A stretch of DNA of 64,000 bases from Candidatus Panguiarchaeum symbiosum (GTDB lineage: Archaea > Asgardarchaeota > Njordarchaeia > Njordarchaeales > Panguiarchaeaceae), in contig JANJXX010000001.1 in assembly GCA_024720975.1 (NCBI GenBank), positions 208,970-272,969 on the forward strand, given 5' to 3'. The notes under the pieces are model-generated. The model did no database searches. It saw only the letters and a list, made by a program, of their open reading frames with translations, and had not been told where the DNA came from. The translations under genes and the position numbers were made by a program. This document shows positions 9,371-18,537 of this stretch, in pieces (position 1 is the first letter of the stretch; each line of letters begins with the position of its first letter).

Positions 9371-11185
9371 TTATTTGACAGTAACACTCTTAGCCAAATT
9401 TCTAGGCTTATCCGGATCTAGACCTTTGCAAACTGCGGTGTGATACGCTAAAAGTTGTAGCGGAACCACATAAAGCATAGGAGCAACTTCTGGATCTAAC
9501 CTTGGAATTTCTATCGTCAAGTCGGATAACTCTTGCGCTTCGGTATCGCCAGCCGGTATTAAGGATATGATCTTACCACCACGACATTTCATTTCTTGAA
9601 TATTTGCAATTACAGCACTATGATTTTTATCCTCAAGTACGATCACAACTACAGGAAATCCCTCCTCGACCAATGCTATGGGGCCATGTTTTGATTCGCC
9701 TGCGGGATACGATTCACTGTGAATGTACGCTATTTCCTTCAGTTTAAGCGCTCCTTCTAATGCTATGGGTTGGCCTAAACCTCGCCCGAGGTAGAATGCG
9801 TTTGTCTTTACCTTTATCCAGTTGGCTATAAAGAGGGCTCTGTTATTGAAATACTCCATATTCTCCGAGAGTACTCTTGGAACAGTTTGGAGTGATTGTA
9901 TTTGTCTTTCGTAGTCTATACCTTGCAATTCAAGTACTTTCTTTAGAATTACGATAAAGCTAGCTATTTGCGTAGTGAAAGTCTTTGTTGCTGCGACGCC
10001 TATCTCTGGGCCCGCACCCATTACAATGGACTTGTCGCTAATCATCCTCAATGTACTTCCCATGTTATTAACTAGGCTAATAATCCTAGCTCCTTTACTT
10101 TTAGCAATCTTAACCGCTTGAATCGTGTCAAAAGTTTCACCCGATTGCGAAACAGCAAGGATCACGTCATTCGGCTCTATCGCGCCTCCGACAAGATCTT
10201 CGAATTCTGAAGCAATAACTGCCATCGATTTTAGACCCCATTTTGCATACAAGTATTGAGCATATAGTGATGAATAATACGAAGAGCCTGCTCCGACAAT
10301 ATATAAAAAGTTTGCATTGAGGAGATCCGCTGCTACTTCACTAGCTTTATGCGACACTGATATTATTGTCCTCTGTATAGCATCTGGTTGCTCATAAATT
10401 TCTTTTAGCATAAAGAAGGGGAAGTTTCCCTTCCGGGCTTGATCAATATTCCATGGAACTTCAAAGAGTTCCGGGGGTTTCAGATTAGGATCCATGTAAT
10501 TTTCGATATGTAATTCACTTCGAGACACGAAGCCTATGTCACCATCTCTCAGGACCAAAGCCTTTTTAGTCCACTCTAGAAATGCCGGTATGTCGCTAGC
10601 TACATAAAATTCATTATCACCAATACCAATGATTAGTGGTTGTCCATTCCTTGCAAAGAAAATTTTTTCGCTGTCATAGCTCGTCAAAATCGCGACTGCG
10701 TAGGTTCCCTTAAGCCTTTTTAAAGCTTTCTTCAACGCATCTAGAATATTCCGCGATTCTCGATAGTAATGCTCTAGTAAATGCGGAATAACCTCAGTGT
10801 CTGTTTCGGATCTAAAAACATGTCCTTTGAGTTCTAGTTCCTCGCGGAGCTCTAGGTAATTATCAATTATGCCGTTGTGGACTACTGCAATAGTTCCGTG
10901 ACAATCTACATGGGGATGCGCATTTATATCATTAACAACACCATGCGTTGCCCAGCGTGTGTGAGCTATTCCGATCTCAGAGTTCTTTTCTTGAATTCGC
11001 GAATTCGCTAGAAAGTTATCTATGGTGCCCTTCGCTTTCATAACGGTTATAGACTTGCTATTGCAATCGAAAAATGCAAAGCCACAAGAATCATAGCCGC
11101 GGTATTCTAAGTTTTTGAGCATCTTGATGAGCTTAGGAATGATGTTAAAGTAATTCTTAGAGACGATCCCAGCAATGCCGCACAT
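9371..11185 (-). CDS. glmS: glutamine--fructose-6-phosphate aminotransferase (isomerizing)
   Basis: 604 aa. It makes glucosamine-6-phosphate from fructose-6-phosphate and glutamine, the first step of UDP-N-acetylglucosamine synthesis. The N-terminal glutaminase domain starts MCGIAGIV with the nucleophile Cys2 and shows HTRWATHG, HNGIIDNY and SETDTE. The two SIS domains follow, with the isomerase residues in ALKLKEIAYIH, KHGP and the terminal RNLAKSVTV lysine. It lies just upstream of the paralogue on the same strand, with 27 nt between the GlmS stop and the paralogue's CTG, so the two are probably one transcript. It is divergent from the Zn-ribbon gene. Confidence 0.97.
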   Translation of the reverse strand: MCGIAGIVSKNYFNIIPKLIKMLKNLEYRGYDSCGFAFFDCNSKSITVMKAKGTIDNFLANSRIQEKNSEIGIAHTRWATHGVVNDINAHPHVDCHGTIAVVHNGIIDNYLELREELELKGHVFRSETDTEVIPHLLEHYYRESRNILDALKKALKRLKGTYAVAILTSYDSEKIFFARNGQPLIIGIGDNEFYVASDIPAFLEWTKKALVLRDGDIGFVSRSELHIENYMDPNLKPPELFEVPWNIDQARKGNFPFFMLKEIYEQPDAIQRTIISVSHKASEVAADLLNANFLYIVGAGSSYYSSLYAQYLYAKWGLKSMAVIASEFEDLVGGAIEPNDVILAVSQSGETFDTIQAVKIAKSKGARIISLVNNMGSTLRMISDKSIVMGAGPEIGVAATKTFTTQIASFIVILKKVLELQGIDYERQIQSLQTVPRVLSENMEYFNNRALFIANWIKVKTNAFYLGRGLGQPIALEGALKLKEIAYIHSESYPAGESKHGPIALVEEGFPVVVIVLEDKNHSAVIANIQEMKCRGGKIISLIPAGDTEAQELSDLTIEIPRLDPEVAPMLYVVPLQLLAYHTAVCKGLDPDKPRNLAKSVTVK

Positions 11186-11277
11186 TTACTTCGCCCCGTC
11201 CACATATAATTAGGAGAAAATTGTTGAAAATTCAAATATTCTTATGAATATCGTGCAACTGAGTGCTCTACCTCCAC

Positions 11278-11288
11278 ATTTAAAATAA
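11278..11288 (+). promoter_or_regulatory. TATA-box candidate for the Zn-ribbon/deoxyhypusine synthase transcript
   Basis: The sequence atttaaaataa lies about 45-54 nt upstream of the Zn-ribbon start in the 146-bp divergent gap to glmS. The predicted transcription start, about 25 nt downstream, leaves room for the AGGTGA ribosome-binding site at 11321-11326. Identified by pattern only. Confidence 0.5.
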
Positions 11289-11331
11289 TCAAAATGCAAT
11301 GATAAGACGAATATGAAGCTAGGTGAATGAT

Positions 11332-11598
11332 TTGCAGGTGCGCTCAAAACTTATCCTAAAGCTGATTTCAGAGGAGAAATTAAAACCAGTTGAGGAAAGC
11401 TCAAGATCATCCATAAAGGATTTGCCACTCAAACCCATTAGATGTACCAGTTGCAACAAATTCATAGACTATACAGAGGAGGGTAACGTCATCTTCTTAT
11501 GTCCAGTATGTAGGGAATCCATTATAGTACGCTGCAAGAAATGCCGTAGGATAGGAAGGAGGGTTAAATGTCCAACTTGTGGTACTGAATATCCATGA
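11332..11598 (+). CDS. Zn-ribbon RNA-binding protein (COG2888 type)
   Basis: 88 aa from a TTG at 11332, which sits 5 nt after AGGTGA. An in-frame GTG at 11323 lies inside that ribosome-binding site and is less likely. The C-terminal half has four CxxC pairs (CTSC, CPVC, CKKC, CPTC) forming two zinc knuckles. This matches the small archaeal Zn-ribbon proteins predicted to act in translation. The N-terminal 35 residues are a charged extension not typical of the short family members. The next gene, deoxyhypusine synthase, starts 23 nt downstream, which supports a translation-related role. Confidence 0.8.
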   Translation: MQVRSKLILKLISEEKLKPVEESSRSSIKDLPLKPIRCTSCNKFIDYTEEGNVIFLCPVCRESIIVRCKKCRRIGRRVKCPTCGTEYP

Positions 11599-11621
11599 CT
11601 ACAAGTCAATAGTGGCAAAAA

Positions 11622-12608
11622 ATGACTAAGCTAACCTCAAAACTGAAGGTAGTAGAAGATCTAAAGTTAGACGAAAATATAACAGTAGCTGAACTTGTTG
11701 ATAGGTTCTACCTCGAATCCGGTTTTACTGCACGTAAGTTAGCAATGGCAGCCAAAATTTTGGAGAAAATGCTTAGAGACGATAAATGCATCAACATGCT
11801 CTCTTTCCCAGCGGCAATTATAGCAACTGGCATACGCGGAATTTTCGTTGAACTTATTAAACGTGGATACTTTGACATTGTTATTACCACATGCGGAACG
11901 ATAGATCATGATCTAGCTAGAAGCTTTAAGGAGTACTATCATGGATGGTTTGAGGCTGATGATAAGTTTCTCCATAGGAGCAATATTCACCGTATTGGAA
12001 ACATATTCGTCCCCGCTGAAAGCTATGGATTGATTATAGAAGAGAAAACAAAAGCCCTTCTCGAGTATCTGTGGAATGAGGGAATAAGGTCTATATCTAC
12101 GAGGGAACTTCTATGGAAACTAGCTGAGGTCATTATCGATAAAAGCCCAAAGAAGGAAAACAGCATTCTGTGGTGGTGCTGGAGGAAAAAAATTCCGATT
12201 TATGTTCCGGGCATCGTAGATGGAGCATTTGGTTTTCAATTGTTTATGTTTTATCAGGATCACAAATTCAACATCGACTTATTGAAGGACGAGAAAGAGC
12301 TCGCTGATATTGTCTGGTCATCAAAAAAGATTGGAGGATTAATCATTGGGGGAGGCATTTCAAAGCACCATCTTATATGGTGGGCTCAGTTTGCAGGTGG
12401 ATTACGCTATGCGATATATCTAACAACTGCCCCTGAGTATGACGGCTCTCTTAGCGGGGCTAGACCAAAGGAGGCCATATCCTGGGGTAAAATTGCTGAG
12501 GAAGCAAAGCATATAGTTGTCGAAGGCGATGCCTCTATTTTACTTCCGCTAATAGCCGCTTATGCTATCAATCGTATTCCAGAAAGAAAAAATAAGACTT
12601 TTTTCTAA
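11622..12608 (+). CDS. dys: deoxyhypusine synthase
   Basis: 328 aa. It transfers the aminobutyl group of spermidine to one lysine of translation factor aIF5A, using NAD. The motif EYDGSLSGARPKEAISWGKI near the C-terminus holds the catalytic lysine (Lys290 in WGKI), and the N-terminal half shows the TTCGTIDHDLAR signature. Length is normal for an archaeal enzyme. It is in a plus-strand run with the Zn-ribbon gene upstream and an aminotransferase 48 nt downstream. aIF5A itself is not in the window. Confidence 0.95.
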   Translation: MTKLTSKLKVVEDLKLDENITVAELVDRFYLESGFTARKLAMAAKILEKMLRDDKCINMLSFPAAIIATGIRGIFVELIKRGYFDIVITTCGTIDHDLARSFKEYYHGWFEADDKFLHRSNIHRIGNIFVPAESYGLIIEEKTKALLEYLWNEGIRSISTRELLWKLAEVIIDKSPKKENSILWWCWRKKIPIYVPGIVDGAFGFQLFMFYQDHKFNIDLLKDEKELADIVWSSKKIGGLIIGGGISKHHLIWWAQFAGGLRYAIYLTTAPEYDGSLSGARPKEAISWGKIAEEAKHIVVEGDASILLPLIAAYAINRIPERKNKTFF

Positions 12609-12656
12609 CATTCAAAGATTAATGCTAAAGAAATTCGATTTGACTGGCGGATTCCT

Positions 12657-13748
12657 ATGAAGCACCAATTAAAATTGTTTACAGCGGGACCCGTAGCTTG
12701 TTTTCCTGAAGTTTTGCAAGTAATGTCTAGCCAAATGTTTAGTCATAGAAGCCCAGAATACCAAGAACTTCACTCAGAAACCGTTGAGCTACTCAAAGAA
12801 TTCCTAGAAACAAAACAAACCGTGCTTCTTGTTCCAAGCTCAGGCACGGGGCTCATGGAAGCATCAATTCGCAATGCGGTATCACCGAACGGTAAGGTCC
12901 TAGTGACAGTTATCGGGGAATTTGGAGAGCGATACGCCAAAGTTGTAGAATCAAACGGAAGGACAGCTATAAGGCTTAAGTTCGATCTTGGGGACCCTGT
13001 TAACGAGGAGAAACTAAAGGAAGCGCTTGATAAATATCAGGATGTAGAAGCCGTCACAATAACTCATAATGAAACCTCAACCGGCGTTTTAAATGACCTA
13101 CCTAGACTTGCTCAAATAGTGCATAAATACGGCAAGCTATGCTTTGTTGACGCTGTGAGTTCCTGCGGCGGTACGGAGATAAAATTCGACGAGTGGAAAA
13201 TTGATTTCCTATTTACAAGCTCCCAGAAAGCGCTAGGGATTCCACCCGGACTAGCATTCTGCGCTGTGAGTGATAAAGTACTAGAAGTCGCCGAAAAAAT
13301 ACCCAATCGAGGATACTATTTCGATCTGCTACTCTACGTTAAGGAGCAAAAAGAAAGAAAGAGCACTCCAACAACTCCACCTATTCCCCAAATCATGGGC
13401 TTAAACGTTATGTTGAAGAAGATAAAGAGTATGGGCAAAGAGAATTGGTTTCACATTTATAAAAGAAGGGCAGAAAAAATCAGAAAGGGTGTCTTAGATA
13501 TGGGCCTTAGACTTCTGGCAAAACCGGGATACGAGAGTCCAACAATAACTTGCGTTCTAACACCAGAAGGCGTTGGCCCCAAAATTTATGAGAAGATGCG
13601 AGATCGTGGATTTGAGCTAGCTGCTGGTTATGGTGAATTGAAGAATCGCAGTTTCAGAATAGGACATATGGGATACATACTAGACGAAGACATTGATGCT
13701 ATGTTAAATACTCTTGAGAGCGTCCTAAGAGAATTGAATGTTATATAA
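12657..13748 (+). CDS. class V aminotransferase (alanine-glyoxylate / serine-pyruvate type)
   Basis: 363 aa, PLP enzyme of fold type I. The start ATG follows GGATTCCT. The family opening FTAGPV is at residues 8-13, the substrate/PLP region SSGTGLMEA near 61, and the Schiff-base lysine is Lys191 in SSQKALGIPPG. The C-terminal RIGHMG motif with the carboxylate-binding arginine is present. In archaea such enzymes move amino groups among serine, alanine, glyoxylate and pyruvate, and some act in serine synthesis. A SerA-like dehydrogenase and a SerK-like kinase are elsewhere in the window, so a serine role is plausible but unproven. Confidence 0.92.
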   Translation: MKHQLKLFTAGPVACFPEVLQVMSSQMFSHRSPEYQELHSETVELLKEFLETKQTVLLVPSSGTGLMEASIRNAVSPNGKVLVTVIGEFGERYAKVVESNGRTAIRLKFDLGDPVNEEKLKEALDKYQDVEAVTITHNETSTGVLNDLPRLAQIVHKYGKLCFVDAVSSCGGTEIKFDEWKIDFLFTSSQKALGIPPGLAFCAVSDKVLEVAEKIPNRGYYFDLLLYVKEQKERKSTPTTPPIPQIMGLNVMLKKIKSMGKENWFHIYKRRAEKIRKGVLDMGLRLLAKPGYESPTITCVLTPEGVGPKIYEKMRDRGFELAAGYGELKNRSFRIGHMGYILDEDIDAMLNTLESVLRELNVI

Positions 13749-13825
13749 ACACTCTCTACTTGCTCTGAATAGCGACTCCTACTTTTTCTTAATTTCGCTG
13801 ATCCGAGGAAGTAAAGTACATATCC

Positions 13826-13833
13826 CTTAAATA
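13826..13833 (+). promoter_or_regulatory. TATA-box candidate for the rtcA operon
   Basis: The box cttaaata lies about 58 nt upstream of the rtcA ATG, in the gap after the aminotransferase gene. It would drive a transcript running through rtcA and the four following plus-strand genes. Identified by pattern only. Confidence 0.4.
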
Positions 13834-13890
13834 GAATACACAATCAAGAAAATCCGCTAAAACTTTCTATTAGTATGTCTAGTGATTGTT

Positions 13891-14967
13891 ATGGAGCCGA
13901 TTATTATTGATGGAAGCTATGGAGAAGGAGGCGGTCAGATTTTTAGGAGCTCCCTCGCCTACGCTTCTGTTGTACTTAAGCCGGTGAGAATAATAAACAT
14001 TCGCGCTAAGAGGGATAACCCCGGCCTTCGACCCCAACATCTGACTGTACTCAAGGCTTTAGCTGAAATAACGGATGCTAAAGTGCATGGTGCACAGATA
14101 GGGAGCATGAATGTAACATTTGAACCAAGACAAATTAAAGGTGGTAATCACAGATTCGATGTTGGAACGGCTGGCTCCATCTCGCTCGTACTTCAGGGGA
14201 TATTACCCGTACTCTTATTTGCTGATAAGGAGTCACAAGTAGAAATACGTGGGGGTACCGACGTTCCTCTAGCCCCACCAATTGACGCCATTAGATTCGT
14301 TCTAAATCAAGGACTTAAATTAATGGGAGCTAACATTGAGATTGAACTCATTAGACGTGGACACTATCCCCGCGGAGGGGGCCTAGTCCGCGTTTATGTT
14401 GATCCAATAGACCACCTAAAACCTATAGTTCTCACAGAACAGGGCAAGGTAAATATTATTCGCGGAATAAGTCATTGCGTGAAGCTACCTGATCATGTTG
14501 CAAAGAGGCAAGCAGCTGCAGTTGAGAGATTCTTTAAAGAAAAGAATTATCGCACGGATATAGAACTCGAATACTACAAACCAGATGAAGATCCTCACTT
14601 AGGGCCAGGTTCTGGTATCGTTTGCTGGGCAAAAACAAGCACAAAAGCGCTACTTTCTGGAGACTCTCTGGGTGAAAGGGGAAAACCAGCAGAGGATGTT
14701 GGAACAGAGGCTGCTCGTGAGTTATGGGATCAAATAACTAAGGGCGGCGCCGTTGATAAACACCACACTGATCAATTAATTATATTCATGGCCCTTGCAA
14801 AAGGAGTTTCTATAATTAGAAGCTCCGAAATTTCCCTGCACACACTGACTGCGATACACGTTGCTAGCAAGATCGTCGGCGCTGAGTTTAAGGTGGAGGG
14901 AAATTTGAATACTTCCGGAATCATACAGGCTAGTGGTATAGGCTTTACTGGTGGCAAGCTATATTAA
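13891..14967 (+). CDS. rtcA: RNA 3'-terminal phosphate cyclase
   Basis: 358 aa from the ATG at 13891, which lies 5 nt after a GTGAT ribosome-binding core; a GTG at 13882 is inside that core. The enzyme converts RNA 3'-phosphate to a 2',3'-cyclic phosphate using ATP. The opening IIIDGSYGEGGGQIFRS is the family signature, RPQHLT lies near residue 47, and the AMP-accepting histidine is His291 in DKHHTDQ. Full length. It heads a row of five plus-strand genes. The partner ligase RtcB is not in the window. Confidence 0.96.
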   Translation: MEPIIIDGSYGEGGGQIFRSSLAYASVVLKPVRIINIRAKRDNPGLRPQHLTVLKALAEITDAKVHGAQIGSMNVTFEPRQIKGGNHRFDVGTAGSISLVLQGILPVLLFADKESQVEIRGGTDVPLAPPIDAIRFVLNQGLKLMGANIEIELIRRGHYPRGGGLVRVYVDPIDHLKPIVLTEQGKVNIIRGISHCVKLPDHVAKRQAAAVERFFKEKNYRTDIELEYYKPDEDPHLGPGSGIVCWAKTSTKALLSGDSLGERGKPAEDVGTEAARELWDQITKGGAVDKHHTDQLIIFMALAKGVSIIRSSEISLHTLTAIHVASKIVGAEFKVEGNLNTSGIIQASGIGFTGGKLY

Positions 14968-15009
14968 AAATGTTTATTTACCTCTATATGACCTTCAGGG
15001 GGATTCTAC

Positions 15010-15474
15010 ATGCAAGCAGCCAGTTCAAGATCACAAAAGACCCGCTTCTACGTACCCTGGATCTTTAAGTACGGCCTGCGACTACACAAGCCCAGATACA
15101 GAATAACTAAGGTGTATTTGGGACTCGAGAAAGAATCCAATCGACTGCTGATCTATGGCCTCTTGATTATTGTTCTTGCTATATTCTTTGGCGGCATATT
15201 TATGATTATCTACGAATTTACACCACCGTTAATTGAAATCGGTCAAAGACCAGCTCTAATTTACCCTGGACTCTCCCGTGAAACTTTAACTGAGTTTCTA
15301 TTTATGATCATGATATTCCTGATGGCAGGAATAGGTACATATTTGCTTAGAACCGCAGTTAGAACTGCTGAGGAGGAGTGGAGTACTGTCATATCTATTG
15401 GTTTAGTATTGACTCTATTTGCAGTGTTTGGCTTGTGGGCAATTTTCTCTATGAAGGTCGGCTTATTGAGATAG
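15010..15474 (+). CDS. small membrane protein, three predicted TM helices
   Basis: 154 aa. The ATG follows a strong GGGGGATT site. A basic cytoplasmic-looking N-terminus (about 45 residues, rich in Lys/Arg) precedes three hydrophobic segments at roughly 46-70, 92-113 and 126-148. A short polar stretch with Pro and Glu lies between the first two. No family was recognised. It lies between rtcA and the SerK-like gene, only 3-12 nt from the latter, so it is probably co-transcribed. Confidence 0.75.
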   Translation: MQAASSRSQKTRFYVPWIFKYGLRLHKPRYRITKVYLGLEKESNRLLIYGLLIIVLAIFFGGIFMIIYEFTPPLIEIGQRPALIYPGLSRETLTEFLFMIMIFLMAGIGTYLLRTAVRTAEEEWSTVISIGLVLTLFAVFGLWAIFSMKVGLLR

Positions 15475-15486
15475 TAGGTGTTCCTT

Positions 15487-16326
15487 TTGGAGTACATATA
15501 CTTTTTCGAAACTGAAGAGCCTCTTATCTTAAAGTTCGACTTAGTACCCCTAGACGAACTGCTATTGCATGAAGAGGTTATCGAGGATCATCTTAAAAAA
15601 CTATCTTGCGCAATTAAGGAAAGTGGTGTTATATCCGACCCAGTCATTATTGATGATTACTCCAAGGTTGTTCTAGACGGAACTCACAGAGTTTGCGTAC
15701 TTAAGGAAATGCATCTAGAATTTGCACCAGTAGTACGCGTGAATTATGCACACAACGCAATACAACTCAAACGATGGTTCCGTATTTTAGATGGATCTGA
15801 AAAGGACATCATCAGCGTTCTAAATAACCTGAACTATGAGCAAGTTGATCTCCCAAGCATAAACTCGGACCTGCTGGATAGAGAAATTGTGATAGCGAAG
15901 AAGAATTCAGCATTTATAATCGAAGCTGGTAAAAATGTTTTCGAAAAATACTCAGCCCTACGTGAATTTGAAAAGCTGTTACGCAAAAAATGCGTTAGAA
16001 TTGACTATGTTACTGAAAATGAAGCATTAGAGTCCCTGTCGCAGGGGAAAATAATAATCATGACGCCGAGAATAGAAAAGCAGGACGTTATCAACTTCGC
16101 AAAGAAGAATTTAGTTTTCCCACCAAAGTCAACACGCCATGTTTTTAAATTAAGACCCGTGTTTCTCAATTTTCCTCTTAGTTTACTCAAGGAACTTAAA
16201 GCTGCGCCAGAAGCCCGCAAAGAAGTTCTAAGGGAGTTTTTGCTGGAAAGAATACCCCTAGAGATCGAGGGATACCTAACAATAGACAGATTCTATGAGG
16301 AGGACTACCTATTGCTGTTTGTTTGA
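15487..16326 (+). CDS. SerK/ParB-fold protein, possible free-serine kinase
   Basis: 279 aa from a TTG at 15487, 6 nt after AGGTG; the in-frame GTG at 15478 is part of that site. The first 75 residues match the ParB/Srx fold as used by the archaeal ADP-dependent L-serine kinase SerK: VPLDELLLHEEV with the catalytic-type glutamate near residue 29, then VVLDGTHR at 61-68 for nucleotide binding. SerK makes O-phosphoserine for cysteine synthesis. The C-terminal 200 residues are longer than in SerK as I remember it and not recognised. A ParB-like regulator is the alternative. Confidence 0.65.
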   Translation: MEYIYFFETEEPLILKFDLVPLDELLLHEEVIEDHLKKLSCAIKESGVISDPVIIDDYSKVVLDGTHRVCVLKEMHLEFAPVVRVNYAHNAIQLKRWFRILDGSEKDIISVLNNLNYEQVDLPSINSDLLDREIVIAKKNSAFIIEAGKNVFEKYSALREFEKLLRKKCVRIDYVTENEALESLSQGKIIIMTPRIEKQDVINFAKKNLVFPPKSTRHVFKLRPVFLNFPLSLLKELKAAPEARKEVLREFLLERIPLEIEGYLTIDRFYEEDYLLLFV

Positions 16327-16338
16327 GTTGATTATCGT

Positions 16339-17283
16339 ATGCTGCATGTGATTATATACATTGTTGATGCACTTTCAGTTGATTCAGCATTACAAATAGA
16401 AAATGCATTAAAAGAGCTTAAGTCAAACCATCCCTATGAAATTTTATCGTTTAGAGTAATTCCAGGAAAGGGAGAGATCACAATCCTTGTAAGAGAAAAT
16501 ACACGAGAAGTTATTGACCGCATTAAAAATGAATCAGACCGAATCCTGGAGAGGCTTAATCTAAAAATTCAGCAGAGGATATATAGAACTGCTAATTGCC
16601 AGTATAATGACACAAAAATTTTGGCTTTAATGTTGATACTAGAGGCGTTAATAAACGGCGCTTTGTATAATCCGAGTGAAATAACATCCCGAGGAACTTT
16701 CAAACTAATTCGCAGTCTTTTTGAAAAAGATACAAACTTTCGCATGGCAGCGTTTAAAATTAAGAAGATTGGCCTGTCGAAAGAAGAATTTTTAACTGCT
16801 ATGACATTATACATGATGGGAAGAAGTGATGTAAGATCTATCGTTAAACTATGCAGTTGGACACTTAACATTGACTCAGAAGGAGTTATCAAACATCTCA
16901 GAAGCTTAGAGTCCCGAGGATTGCTTGAAATTCAAGGCAAGGATACGGTTTCTCTGCTGCCAGTGTTCAACACAGAAATGGATGAGATTCTATCCATTCT
17001 AAAGGACTCATTCAGGAATTTCCACAAGATCGCTGAGGGAGTAAACTTTGATGAAGTACTCAAAGAAAAGAATGATGAGAGTATATACATTCTAGATCAG
17101 GGCTCTATAAAAAAGCTTAGGCTTTCGAAAGTAACTGATGCAATTACACTGAACCCCGAGGCCAGTTCACTGAGGGAGGTTCTTCCGCTGATACTTTATC
17201 TACTTACTGAAAGTCGAGGCAAGGTCATAAGTAAAAGGCTTTTTGAAAATATTGTCTCACTCCTTGCAGAGCTAATAAAGTGA
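16339..17283 (+). CDS. hypothetical protein with winged-helix-like segment
   Basis: 314 aa, not recognised. The first 80 residues have a beta-alpha-beta pattern (HVIIYIVDALS, then ITILVRENTREVIDRI) as in small ferredoxin-like folds. Residues about 165-205 (DVRSIVKLCSWTLNI, then VIKHLRSLESRGLLEI) look like a winged helix-turn-helix. The C-terminus is helical. It lies 12 nt after the SerK-like gene and before the coiled-coil gene on the same strand. A regulatory role is only a possibility. Confidence 0.7.
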   Translation: MLHVIIYIVDALSVDSALQIENALKELKSNHPYEILSFRVIPGKGEITILVRENTREVIDRIKNESDRILERLNLKIQQRIYRTANCQYNDTKILALMLILEALINGALYNPSEITSRGTFKLIRSLFEKDTNFRMAAFKIKKIGLSKEEFLTAMTLYMMGRSDVRSIVKLCSWTLNIDSEGVIKHLRSLESRGLLEIQGKDTVSLLPVFNTEMDEILSILKDSFRNFHKIAEGVNFDEVLKEKNDESIYILDQGSIKKLRLSKVTDAITLNPEASSLREVLPLILYLLTESRGKVISKRLFENIVSLLAELIK

Positions 17284-17364
17284 ATCTGGTGAGGGATGAG
17301 ATTATTAATTATTATAAATCCTCATACGTGTCGATCTTTGTCTTAAGATATTCCGGTGAATGAA

Positions 17365-18522
17365 ATGAACTCCCAAAGCACATTAGATAAAACTAGTGCT
17401 GATAATGAAGAGCTAGAACAAATCAAAGAGACAATAGAGATTTCCGCTGACGATCTCTTGAAACAAATAGGAATTAATATGAATGCCTTGACTTCTTTAT
17501 CAGAAGAAGCAAAAGCTGCTCTCGATGGCAGTCCAGAAACTCTACTGCGCTTGCCTCACGATAAAGTCCTTGAAGATCTCAACAAAAAGCTGAAGGAGAT
17601 CGAAGAGGCATTCGATAAAATAGTATCTGTTAGAAACGAGATACTATCGAAGCTTAAAGAAGAAAAAAGTAAAAGAGATGAATTTAATGCAAAAGTTAAA
17701 GAAATTGTAGCAAAGATCAGAGAACTCAATGAGAAGCGTAATGAACTCCAGAAATATATCGACGCAAGGAGACAAGAATTAGATGCACAACGACAAACAT
17801 ACCGAGAATTGAGCAACACACTCGAAACACTACAGAAGAGTCTTGAAGGATTCAGCCTTGGAAAAGAAAGAGCTATAAGGAGCCAAATAAAAAAGTACGA
17901 AGGCATACTGGAGAGATTTAATATCCCTCCAGAGCTCGAGGCAAAATTGACCACAAAGATAGAGGAACTCTCGAGCCAGCTGCAGGGCTTGAAAGAGAAA
18001 GAGAAAAAATGGAAAGAACTGAATAAGCTAAAGCGGGAAAGAGAGAATCTTAGGGATTCCATCGGAACGCTTAGGAGGGCATTAGTCTTATACATCCAAG
18101 AACTTAATAAAACAAGAAACGAAATCCGAGAACTTCGCAAAGAGAGAGATTTCTATAAGTCGAAGGCAGATGAACACCACAAAAATGTTCAAAGACACGC
18201 AAAAGAGCTAGAGATTATCAGAGAAATACTCGATAACATTAGGGAGATGCGATACACTATATCCAAAACATTAAACAAACTTAGGAAGCTTAAACATCAA
18301 ATGAAGCAATTCAGAGCCGAAGAAGAGTTTAGAGAGGTTGTCTTGAAACGGCTGGGTGAGATAAAGTCAAAAATTGAGCACCGCGAGTTAGATCTTCCAG
18401 ACTTGCAATTTCTCGTGAACTTTGGATTTCTAGCTGAGGATATATTCGAAACACTGACAGAAACAGCGAGTCCGGAGGAAATAGCAAAACGCGTGGCAAA
18501 AGAGCTAGGTTATCAGGTGTAG
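17365..18522 (+). CDS. long coiled-coil protein (COG1340-like)
   Basis: 385 aa from the ATG at 17365, with GGTGA 5 nt upstream; a GTG at 17356 is the overlapping alternative. Residues about 70-330 are almost uninterrupted heptad-type sequence rich in Glu, Lys, Leu and Arg. The C-terminal 50 residues form a more ordered region (DLQFLVNFGFLAEDIF, then ASPEEIAKRVAKEL). This layout fits the archaeal coiled-coil proteins of COG1340, whose function is not established. A TATA-like ttattataaatcc lies near 17311-17322, so it may have its own promoter. Confidence 0.75.
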   Translation: MNSQSTLDKTSADNEELEQIKETIEISADDLLKQIGINMNALTSLSEEAKAALDGSPETLLRLPHDKVLEDLNKKLKEIEEAFDKIVSVRNEILSKLKEEKSKRDEFNAKVKEIVAKIRELNEKRNELQKYIDARRQELDAQRQTYRELSNTLETLQKSLEGFSLGKERAIRSQIKKYEGILERFNIPPELEAKLTTKIEELSSQLQGLKEKEKKWKELNKLKRERENLRDSIGTLRRALVLYIQELNKTRNEIRELRKERDFYKSKADEHHKNVQRHAKELEIIREILDNIREMRYTISKTLNKLRKLKHQMKQFRAEEEFREVVLKRLGEIKSKIEHRELDLPDLQFLVNFGFLAEDIFETLTETASPEEIAKRVAKELGYQV

Positions 18523-18537
18523 CAACTTACGTTGTTT

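Noticed and set aside
17556..18140. Minus-strand 194-codon Ser/Leu-rich frame
   Set aside because: Shadow of the coiled-coil gene; Lys/Glu codons read backwards give Phe/Leu/Ser-rich sequence.
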